A DNA stretch of 10,026 nt from Desulfobacterales bacterium (lineage in GTDB: Bacteria; Desulfobacterota; Desulfobacteria; Desulfobacterales; Desulfosalsimonadaceae): contig SLIE01000418.1 of assembly GCA_007135795.1 (NCBI GenBank), positions 1-10,026 on the forward strand. The letters run 5' to 3'. This document shows, piece by piece, positions 1 to 6,343 of the stretch. The translations under genes were made by a program, and so were the position numbers. Every line of letters starts with the position of its first letter. The first letter of the stretch is position 1. The notes under the pieces were generated by a model. It worked only from the letters and a program-made list of their open reading frames with translations. It was not told where the DNA came from and made no database searches.

Positions 1-539
1 CCGACAACCCCTATGATCCGTCCGTCATGGATATTGATAAGGGGTGCTCCCCGGTGGCCGTCATGGACCACCGTATCGAATAAAAACAATCTTGTTTTGT
101 TTTTCGATAATATCTTGGAGCAGATCACCGATTGTTGTATCAGCTGATTGTAAATATAATAGTATCCGAACGGGAAACCGATGCAGGCCGCGGAATGTCC
201 TATAGAGACCTGATCGGGGGCCCCCATGACATGCGTGGGCATTGAAATCTCAATGTTTTGTTCGAATTTGAGCAGCGCCAGGTCCCGATCCATGTCCAGT
301 TGCTTGACATTGACGGGATACGGGCTCACGGTTTCGGTGCGCACGGGTGAAAAGCCTTCGGTTTCATCCATTTGAACGACCATTAAATGCTGATGGCCTG
401 TTATCAGGTGAGCTGCCGTGAGCAGATATCCTTCCGGGTGAATCAGAAAAGCTGTTCCGCGAAACGCAACCTCGTTTCCTTCACGCTGAAACAGCATCAT
501 ACAGGCACCTTTATATCGAAAGTAGATATCTTGCAGCAT
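1..539 (-). CDS. Trypsin-like (S1/HtrA-type fold) protein, probably catalytically dead; C-terminus beyond window
   Basis: The 179 visible residues are read from the reverse strand. Residues 27-44 (RGTAFLIHPEGYLLTAAH) are the classical start of a chymotrypsin/HtrA-like domain with catalytic His44. Residues 84-91 (DRDLALLK) supply the usual Asp (Asp86). The active-site loop at residues 160-167 reads DGHRGAPL where active relatives have GNSGGPL, so the nucleophilic Ser is Arg163 (codon CGG at 51-53) and the second Gly is Ala. Hydrolysis by the usual mechanism is therefore not expected; a binding or scaffold role is inferred. There is no signal peptide, so a cytoplasmic location is likely. The ATG is chosen because AGGA lies 8 nt upstream and a candidate promoter starts transcription about 30 nt before it. 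It lies 68 nt downstream of the betaine-binding protein on the same strand. Any C-terminal PDZ or repeat domain would lie outside the window. Confidence 0.8.
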   Translation of the reverse strand, partial: MLQDIYFRYKGACMMLFQREGNEVAFRGTAFLIHPEGYLLTAAHLITGHQHLMVVQMDETEGFSPVRTETVSPYPVNVKQLDMDRDLALLKFEQNIEISMPTHVMGAPDQVSIGHSAACIGFPFGYYYIYNQLIQQSVICSKILSKNKTRLFLFDTVVHDGHRGAPLINIHDGRIIGVV

Positions 540-576
540 AAATATCCTATTGTAATAGTGTAAGTTGCGCTTGTAC

Positions 577-605
577 TTTATACGAGTGCATCAACATGGG
601 ACCAA
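577..605 (-). promoter_or_regulatory. Candidate sigma70 promoter for the trypsin-like gene
   Basis: On the minus strand, TTGGTC (600-605) and TATAAA (577-582) are separated by exactly 17 nt. The predicted start of transcription is about 30 nt before the ATG at 539. The -10 element is strong and the -35 element is weak. It begins just after the stop codon of the binding-protein gene, so the pseudoprotease may be transcribed independently of the transport genes or in addition to readthrough. Confidence 0.4.
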
Positions 606-607
606 AA

Positions 608-1540
608 TTAAAAACCGGTCTCCGAAATCCAGTTCTCGACTCGATCCGGATGGGTGCGTATCCACCTGAGCGCTTTGTCATACGGAAATCGTCCCTTGTC
701 TTCTTCGATCCACAGCATCAATTGTCCAATTTCTTCAGGTGTCCACTGAAAATTGTTCAGAAATCGAAAGGCTTGAGGCCTGTCTTCTTTTAAACCCACC
801 CTGACGATCGTGTTGATATGACCTTTTTCTCCGTATATGTTTTGCGGATCATCCAGAAATTTGAGATTCCAACGAGCAAAGATCCAGTGGGGAATCCATC
901 CGGTTATCACGATCCATTGCTGATGCGGGATGGCACGGGAAAGTGCCATGATCATTTCGGCTTCACTGCTTTCCACAAGATCGAAACCCGCCAGTCCATA
1001 AGCATTCATCGCCTTTTCGGTTTGGCGTGTAATGCCGGCCTCCCGCTCGATACCGATGATACGGTAATTGAATTTTTCGGCATAATCCCTTAGTTCATAG
1101 ATGGAATCGATGGTGATATAGGGTTCCCGGATACCGGGGCCGGTGGCCGTACGCCCCGGGATAATGGCAGGGACCACCAGCCCGGTCCGGGTACCAAACA
1201 GGTTGGGGCCTAAATCGATAACCTGTTCACCAAATTGTTCCTTGAAGTGGGCGTGTGTGTCAGGAAGCCAGGCAGAAAGCATGGCATCGACATCCCCTTC
1301 GGCGACTGCCGTCCATATCATGTCTATGGGCATTGGCACCAACTCGCAGTCCATCCCGAGTTTTTCCTGGAAAACGGCTTTTGCCAGGTTGGCGCTGGCC
1401 ACGGACGATGCCCAATTGGCATAAGCAATGCGGACAGGGTTTTTTTCTACGGCATTCCTGGCCCCTTTTGTTCCTGCCAGGGGCATAATGAAAAGAGATG
1501 CCACAAGCACATATAGCAACATCCGATTTTGAGGGTTCAT
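608..1540 (-). CDS. Periplasmic glycine betaine/choline-type substrate-binding protein (OpuAC/ProX family)
   Basis: This 310-residue protein binds a quaternary-ammonium compatible solute in the periplasm. Residues 7-22 are a hydrophobic signal segment with no lipobox Cys, so a soluble secreted protein is expected. Family hallmarks are in order: IAYANW (38-43), LSAWLPDTH (88-96), GIEREAGI (163-170) and GWIPHWIFARW (214-224). Trp43, Trp91, Trp215 and Trp219 are candidates for the aromatic cage that holds trimethylammonium groups; which of them line the pocket is inference. Length is normal for OpuAC-type proteins. The start is fixed by AGGAG about 8 nt before ATG 1540; the open frame continues far upstream, but that part is an off-frame shadow of the transporter gene. 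It follows the BCCT gene by 53 nt on the same strand, with no promoter seen between. No ABC ATPase or permease of this class is present in the window, so its membrane partner is unknown. Confidence 0.9.
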   Translation of the reverse strand: MNPQNRMLLYVLVASLFIMPLAGTKGARNAVEKNPVRIAYANWASSVASANLAKAVFQEKLGMDCELVPMPIDMIWTAVAEGDVDAMLSAWLPDTHAHFKEQFGEQVIDLGPNLFGTRTGLVVPAIIPGRTATGPGIREPYITIDSIYELRDYAEKFNYRIIGIEREAGITRQTEKAMNAYGLAGFDLVESSEAEMIMALSRAIPHQQWIVITGWIPHWIFARWNLKFLDDPQNIYGEKGHINTIVRVGLKEDRPQAFRFLNNFQWTPEEIGQLMLWIEEDKGRFPYDKALRWIRTHPDRVENWISETGF

Positions 1541-1593
1541 CGTTTTGCTCCTGGTGCATAATACGTTGCATTGTTTGGCCTTTTTACAAGTAC

Positions 1594-3231
1594 CTACCAC
1601 AACCGCCGTCTGCCGAAGGTTTTGTCCAGCGGTGGTTTGGTCTTTATCCTGAATTCGGTGGCAGGTGGTTCCCCAAGGGTAAACTCCTGCGGGCCTGAAT
1701 ATTCGGACAACCCGCGATACAGCGACAGGCACATACCAAGAATTACGATGGCAAACGGCAGTCCTGTTATGATCGTTGCGGTCTGGAGGGCCACAAGTCC
1801 CCCGCCGAGGAGGAGCACCGCAGCTACCACACCTTCCATAATAGCCCAGAAAAGTCTCGAAAGGACCGGTGGATTCGGATTTCCCCCGGAAGTGATGATA
1901 TCGATCACCATGGAACCGGAGTCGGAAGATGTTACAAAAAAAGTAATGATTACAAAAATTGTAAGCGTTGATGTGATAAGCGCCAACGGGAAGTGCTCGA
2001 GAAGAACGAAAAGAGAAACCGGAATGTTTTCCTGTACTAGGACGGAGATTCCGCCTGCCCCGAACATTTCGATGAAAAGTGCTGTATTGCCGAATATGGT
2101 AATCCAAAGGAATGTGAAAAACGTCGGAACCAGGAGCACACCCAGGATGAACTCCCGGATTGTACGCCCATGAGAAACGCGGGCGATGAACATGCCAACG
2201 AAAGGTGACCACGCAATCCACCAGGACCAGTAAAAAATGGTCCATCCATGCTGCCATTCGGTCCGCTCATAAGTCTCGTTCCATGTACTGAGCAGGGGCA
2301 AGTACTGCACGTAATACCCGATGTTTTCCAGAAGGGCGTTCATGATAAAGAGGGTGGGACCAAGCAAAAGAACAAACAGGGCCAGAAGTGCGGCAATGGA
2401 AATGTTGATTTCGCTCAACCGGCGAATTCCCTTGTCCAGACCTTTCACGACCGACCATGTTGCAACCAGTGTGATACTTGCGATGAGAAGCACCTGGATG
2501 GTTACTGTCTGGCCGATTCCCAGCAGGTGGTCCAGCCCCGCATTTATCTGCTGTACGCCAAGGCCCAGTGATGTTGCCACGCCAAACAGCGTTGCAACGG
2601 TGGCCAGGATGTCGATCACGTTTCCGATCCAGCCGTATATTCTCTCCCCGAACAGAGGATAAAAGGCGGTGCGAATAGAAAGGGGAAGTCCCTTGTTGAA
2701 TGCGAAAAAACCCAAAGAGAGACCTACCAGGGAATAAATTGCCCAGGGATGAAGCCCCCAATGCAGAAATGTGATATCCATGGCCCAACGGGCAGAATCG
2801 AGGGTGCCGGGCTGGGCCAGCGGGTTTGCCGCATAATGGAACATGGGCTCGGCCACCCCGTAAAAAAGCAGCCCGATCCCCATTCCTGCGGAAAAGAGCA
2901 TGGAAAACCAGGCAAGCGTTGAAAATTCGGGTTGTGCATCCGGTCCTCCCAGCCGGATATTGCCGAACCGGCCGCCCAGGAGGACGAGGATGAAAATTAA
3001 GACAATGTTGACCGTCCAGATAAACAACCATCCGGCATAATCCGAGATGCTGGCTTGCACCTGCTGGAACACGGCTTCCATATGCTCCTGGAAGACAAGG
3101 GTAATAATCACGAAAAACAGAATAAAGCCGGCGGAAAAGAAAAAAACCGGGGGATGCACGTCCAGGTGGAACCATCCTTCCTCCAGTTGTGATTCTGGTG
3201 TGGTTCGTGATATTTCTCCTGATTCTTCCAT
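1594..3231 (-). CDS. BCCT-family betaine/carnitine/choline transporter
   Basis: This 545-residue inner-membrane secondary transporter has about 12 hydrophobic helices. Residues 114-129 (SAGMGIGLLFYGVAEP) are the glycine-rich BCCT motif; its MGIG core matches the sodium-coupled BetP type rather than CaiT. Residues 333-360 contain the family signature, with YWSWWIAWSPF (334-344) providing the aromatic box (Trp337, Trp338, Trp341), then RVSHGRTIRE (351-360). Residues 433-438 (VTSSDS) correspond to the Ser/Thr-rich sodium site region. Sodium-driven uptake of glycine betaine or a related osmolyte is therefore likely, but the exact substrate cannot be read. The tail after the last helix is only about 40 residues, too short for a long BetP/BetT-style osmosensing domain. 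The start is supported by GGGAG 6 nt before ATG 3231. It is divergent from the M23 gene and is the probable first gene of a unit with the betaine-binding protein. Confidence 0.95.
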   Translation of the reverse strand: MEESGEISRTTPESQLEEGWFHLDVHPPVFFFSAGFILFFVIITLVFQEHMEAVFQQVQASISDYAGWLFIWTVNIVLIFILVLLGGRFGNIRLGGPDAQPEFSTLAWFSMLFSAGMGIGLLFYGVAEPMFHYAANPLAQPGTLDSARWAMDITFLHWGLHPWAIYSLVGLSLGFFAFNKGLPLSIRTAFYPLFGERIYGWIGNVIDILATVATLFGVATSLGLGVQQINAGLDHLLGIGQTVTIQVLLIASITLVATWSVVKGLDKGIRRLSEINISIAALLALFVLLLGPTLFIMNALLENIGYYVQYLPLLSTWNETYERTEWQHGWTIFYWSWWIAWSPFVGMFIARVSHGRTIREFILGVLLVPTFFTFLWITIFGNTALFIEMFGAGGISVLVQENIPVSLFVLLEHFPLALITSTLTIFVIITFFVTSSDSGSMVIDIITSGGNPNPPVLSRLFWAIMEGVVAAVLLLGGGLVALQTATIITGLPFAIVILGMCLSLYRGLSEYSGPQEFTLGEPPATEFRIKTKPPLDKTFGRRRLW

Positions 3232-3586
3232 TATCGGCTCCCATTGAAGCAGTTTCTTTTAAAAACTGAATCAGTGATGCGATTTTGCAAAATTAAATAC
3301 AGATCGTTATCCTTAAACAGTAATATCGCCTATGGAAACGATCAAACCGAAGATCATTTTTTTCTAATTTTAACTTACGGATTTAATAGCAAGTAGTTAA
3401 ATACTAAAATTAAGCGTTGCATAGTATAATCATTCTTTGTATTGAGGAGATACTGCTATTGCTCTGTTTTGATTTTTTAGGCAAAAGTTTTCGCTTGAAT
3501 TTTTATTTTCAACAAATTATAAATCATGCTTAGTAGATTAACTATATACTACCGGATTTCTGTATTCTTAGATCAGGGGTTATTGC
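3232..3586. other. AT-rich divergent intergenic region between BCCT and M23 genes
   Basis: These 355 bases hold no convincing gene. The region is clearly more AT-rich than the flanking genes and must carry the control signals for both divergent units. A good promoter candidate faces the M23 gene. I found no well-spaced sigma70 promoter facing the BCCT gene; isolated -10-like words occur without a matching -35. A perfect TATAAT (3425-3430) on the plus strand lacks a -35 at the right distance. A Shine-Dalgarno-like GAGGAG (3444-3449) is followed by a 24-codon TTG-start frame ending at 3533, which is unsupported as a gene. Confidence 0.6.
3495..3523 (+). promoter_or_regulatory. Candidate sigma70 promoter for the M23 peptidase gene
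   Basis: TTGAAT (3495-3500) and TATAAA (3518-3523) are separated by exactly 17 nt, a good match to the housekeeping consensus. Transcription would begin near 3530 and give a leader of roughly 57 nt before the ATG at 3587. Confidence 0.5.
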
Positions 3587-5068
3587 ATGTCTTATTATTA
3601 CCGCTCACATGAAACAACACACATACGCACCAGGCACAAAATTATCGGATGGATGAAAAGAGCAAAATATGCTTTTTTCGGTATGCTTCTTCTTTTTTTG
3701 TCGGCTGGTTATTATATGGTTCAGAAAGATGGCGCGCCTTTAATGGAAACAGCGTACATCTCTGACGATGCGGCAAAGACGTACGTCGGTGATAAACCTG
3801 GAAAGAATTTTTCCGGGGGGAAGGAGGAAATTCCTGTTGAACCCGATGCCGGCGTTTTGAACCTGGCTGATCTTGATCCATGGGATTTAAGACTCGGAGA
3901 TCATTTAACAGAAAAAGTGATTCGGATTGCTCCCGGGGATACCCTGATCAATATTTTGCAGAAATCCGGGCTTGCCACATCAGAATCATTCAGGGTGGTC
4001 AATATCCTCAAGGAGGTTTTTGATCCGCGAAATCTGAGGCAGGGCCAGGCATTACACCTCATGTTCGAGGATGATACCGAAGATTTTGAGCCTGTTTTTC
4101 AAGGACTTCGCCTTGAGCTCGCCGTGGGGCGGGAGGTACAGCTTATAAACTGTACGGATCTTGGATTAATGGCAAGGGAATACAACATAACCCTCGAGAC
4201 CCGACCGACCACAGCCATGGTCGAGATCAATTCAAGTCTTTACCAGGGCGCAGTTGATGCCGGCTTGCCCCTGGACATTTTGATGCAGGTGATTCGGGCC
4301 TATTCTTTTGATGTTGATTTTCAAAGAGATATTCGACCCGGTGACCGGGTCGAAGTACTTTACGAGGAAAAGATCAATACAGAAGGTGATTTTATCAAAA
4401 CCGGGGCAGTCTTGTTTGCATCCCTCGATACCAGGGGACGGTCATTGCCTATTTATCGCTATGAAACACTGGACGGGGAGACGGATTTTTTTGATGCCGA
4501 TGGGAAGAGTGTCAGAAAAACCCTGATGGTAACGCCTATAGATGGTGCCAGAATCAGTTCGGGGTATGGCATGCGACGCCATCCCATCCAGGGGTTTAAC
4601 AGGATGCACAAGGGACTTGACTTTGCAGCACCCACGGGTACGCCGATCATGGCTGCGGGAAACGGCGTGATCGAACAAGCCGGGCGAAACGGATCTTATG
4701 GCCATTATATCCGGATACGCCATCCAAATGAGTATCATACTGCCTACGCGCATTTGAGCCGGTATGCAAGTGGCATAAGGAGCGGTGTGCGTGTGAGACA
4801 GGGGCAGGTAATCGGTTATGTCGGTTCAACAGGGGCCTCCACGGGGCCGCACCTTCATTACGAAGTTCATCACAGGGGAAGTCACGTCAATCCGGCTACC
4901 GTGAAAACCCCGCCGGGCCGTACCCTTGAGGGAGATGAGCGCAATCGCTTCCAGGTTGCAAAAGCAAACCTTGAGAAACTTCACGCATCCCTTATGGAAA
5001 AGACGGGATTGGTCCATGCCCAAAAAAAACCAGAGGAAAAATCCGGCGAATCGTCTGAGTCCGGTTAG
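3587..5068 (+). CDS. Membrane-anchored M23 (LytM/MepM-like) peptidoglycan endopeptidase
   Basis: This 493-residue protein is predicted to cut peptidoglycan peptide cross-links in the periplasm. Residues about 28-45 form one hydrophobic segment without a clear cleavage site, so it is probably an uncleaved anchor. Residues about 111-160 (VIRIAPGDTLINIL and following) resemble the OapA/LysM-like domain of MepM-type enzymes. Residues about 215-312 resemble the second N-terminal domain seen in Csd3/ShyA-type proteins, which can block the active site. The M23 domain spans about 313-440 with all metal and catalytic residues present: His341 and Asp345 (HKGLD), His389 (YAHL), and His422 and His424 (HLH). 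An active zinc enzyme is expected. The C-terminal 50 residues are charged and low in complexity. AGGGG lies 7 nt before the ATG. The gene appears monocistronic, with 676 gene-free bases after it. Confidence 0.93.
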   Translation: MSYYYRSHETTHIRTRHKIIGWMKRAKYAFFGMLLLFLSAGYYMVQKDGAPLMETAYISDDAAKTYVGDKPGKNFSGGKEEIPVEPDAGVLNLADLDPWDLRLGDHLTEKVIRIAPGDTLINILQKSGLATSESFRVVNILKEVFDPRNLRQGQALHLMFEDDTEDFEPVFQGLRLELAVGREVQLINCTDLGLMAREYNITLETRPTTAMVEINSSLYQGAVDAGLPLDILMQVIRAYSFDVDFQRDIRPGDRVEVLYEEKINTEGDFIKTGAVLFASLDTRGRSLPIYRYETLDGETDFFDADGKSVRKTLMVTPIDGARISSGYGMRRHPIQGFNRMHKGLDFAAPTGTPIMAAGNGVIEQAGRNGSYGHYIRIRHPNEYHTAYAHLSRYASGIRSGVRVRQGQVIGYVGSTGASTGPHLHYEVHHRGSHVNPATVKTPPGRTLEGDERNRFQVAKANLEKLHASLMEKTGLVHAQKKPEEKSGESSESG

Positions 5069-5744
5069 CGCGTTCCTAATTTATAAGCGTTATGGAATAC
5101 ACCGGGTTGTTGAAACCGTCACGTGTAACCAAGTCAAGCTGGCGACTTCGTAAGAAGCTATATATTCCGCCGCCTCAGAATTTGCGGCTTACGCCTTGTA
5201 GACATACACATACAATTAAGTACTGTACATTCTTCAAAAATTCGCAAGCCTTGATTCATACCTTTTAAAAAGCCGTCTGATCGCGACTTTTATGAGATTG
5301 TCAAGGTTAAAGCGTTGCCAATCCGCTTCATCCCTTCGTAGAAACTTTCAGCGCCACTCCCACGATGTAAATCCCTTTTCGAGCAGAACACGGTTTGTTT
5401 TAAAAGATCAGCGACACTTTCAAATACGATACTATTTCAACGAATCAATTGCCATCTGTCGGATGACTTCTTAACTTTTAACTTATGCCTGAATGAAATC
5501 AGCTTTATTGATCAATATCTATTTGCAGGAATGTAAAGACTTGGATAATTAAAGCACCTTCCCGAGACGGGTAACAGGATTGAAAGTGGTGAAAACCGAT
5601 ACGTTCTGGCGCGCTTCGGGTATTACTTTCCTTTAACGACAGACCGTTAATAGATATCTGGGACATCACGCATGCAGGGTTTGATTTTTGATTCGTGCAA
5701 CCGCCTGTTAACGGAAACTTAAACCTTAAAATAGGAGGGGCCCC
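5069..5744. other. Gene-free region with small inverted repeats
   Basis: These 676 bases separate the M23 and DUF3015 genes and contain no credible coding sequence. The only sizeable frame (5292-5474) is Arg/Ser-rich and has no ribosome binding site. Visible structures are a CTTC-GTAA-GAAG hairpin (5146-5157), a GCCGC/GCGGC stem with a 10-nt loop (5169-5188), and a small CCCG-AGA-CGGG hairpin near 5563-5573. None is followed by a T-run, so no terminator for the M23 gene is evident. The word GCGACTT occurs at 5142-5148 and again near 5282-5288. A small RNA, a decayed gene or a dispersed intergenic repeat are all possible; none is shown. I see no consensus promoter for the DUF3015 gene. Confidence 0.5.
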
Positions 5745-6203
5745 ATGAAAAAGACACTGGCGGCATTGATTGTTTTATCTGTTCTGTTGATTCCTGTCGG
5801 CAATAGTTTTGCCATCCAGAATAATACCGGGTGCGGCCTTGGCGCGGTATTAATGGAAAATCAGGAAGGCTTGCTATTCCAGGTTCTGGCTGTTACGACC
5901 AACGGTATTTTTGCAAATCAAACTTTTGGTATCACATTCGGCACGTTGAGATGTGACAAACCTGATACCTTTGTGCAACTTGAGCAAAGTGAAATTTTCA
6001 TCGCCAATAACATGGACAGCCTGGCCAGTGATATCGCAAGAGGTTATGGGGAATACCTCGATACGCTTGCCGTATTAATGGAGATCCCCAAAGATCGCCG
6101 AAACGATTTTTATTCACGGCTTCAGGATGGCTTTCCGGCAATTTATTCTTCTTCGGAAGTTACCAGCACAGAAGTATTAAGCGGTATACAGGCACGCATG
6201 TAA
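5745..6203 (+). CDS. Small secreted DUF3015-family protein
   Basis: This 152-residue protein has a clean signal peptide (charged MKK, hydrophobic core 5-18, likely cleavage after SFA, residue 23), so the mature form of about 129 residues acts in the periplasm or at the outer membrane. The mature part shows the DUF3015 pattern: NNTGCGLG (26-33), a Gln-Val-Leu-Ala stretch, TTNGIFANQTFGITFGT (51-67), then Cys70. Cys30 and Cys70 are the only cysteines of the mature protein and could form a disulfide. The second half is helical and rich in Asp/Glu (LASDIARGYGEYLDTLA, 93-109). Its biochemical function is unknown. A very strong AGGAGGGG precedes the ATG, suggesting abundant synthesis. It lies 140 nt upstream of the DUF4105 gene on the same strand; a functional link between the two is inferred from position only. 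Confidence 0.85.
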   Translation: MKKTLAALIVLSVLLIPVGNSFAIQNNTGCGLGAVLMENQEGLLFQVLAVTTNGIFANQTFGITFGTLRCDKPDTFVQLEQSEIFIANNMDSLASDIARGYGEYLDTLAVLMEIPKDRRNDFYSRLQDGFPAIYSSSEVTSTEVLSGIQARM

Positions 6204-6293
6204 GCGCGGGTAAAACGTGAACGCTTTTTATCATCGCTCACTTATGTCGACGGATGGTCGTTCTTACTTATTTTTCTTCGCTGTTGTTTAGTC

Positions 6294-6330
6294 GCCGGAG
6301 CATCGATAATCAAAAACCGAGGCCTCCGGC
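6294..6330 (+). promoter_or_regulatory. Inverted repeat just upstream of the DUF4105 start
   Basis: GCCGGAG (6294-6300) and CTCCGGC (6324-6330) are perfect 7-bp arms around a 23-nt loop. The structure ends 13 nt before the ATG at 6344, so in an mRNA it would sit directly beside the weak GGTAAG ribosome binding site. It has no T-run and is not an intrinsic terminator. A role in tuning translation or stabilising the downstream message is inference. Confidence 0.4.
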
Positions 6331-6343
6331 ATGGTAAGATTAT

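Noticed and set aside
595..625. Possible hairpin GACC/GGTC around the binding-protein stop codon
   Set aside because: On the transcribed minus strand the stem has a mismatch and no T-run follows it.
1571..2173. 200-codon plus-strand frame antisense to the BCCT gene
   Set aside because: Shadow of the well-supported transporter gene; the translation shows no family pattern and has no ribosome binding site.
1541..2257. Open frame continuing upstream of the binding-protein start, giving a much longer protein
   Set aside because: This part lies inside the BCCT gene in another frame, its translation has no signal or family features, and the ATG at 1540 has a good ribosome binding site followed by a signal peptide.
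2267..3244. 325-codon minus-strand frame starting 13 nt upstream of the BCCT start
   Set aside because: It overlaps the BCCT gene almost entirely in another frame and its translation is Arg/Gly/Ser-rich without membrane or domain pattern.
5292..5474. 60-codon plus-strand frame in the gene-free region
   Set aside because: No ribosome binding site, Arg/Ser-rich composition as expected of random sequence, and no recognisable domain.
6203..6229. Possible terminator after the DUF3015 gene (AGCG/CGCT arms then five T)
   Set aside because: Only 4 bp of stem around a 15-nt loop; too weak to call, although partial attenuation between the two genes cannot be excluded.
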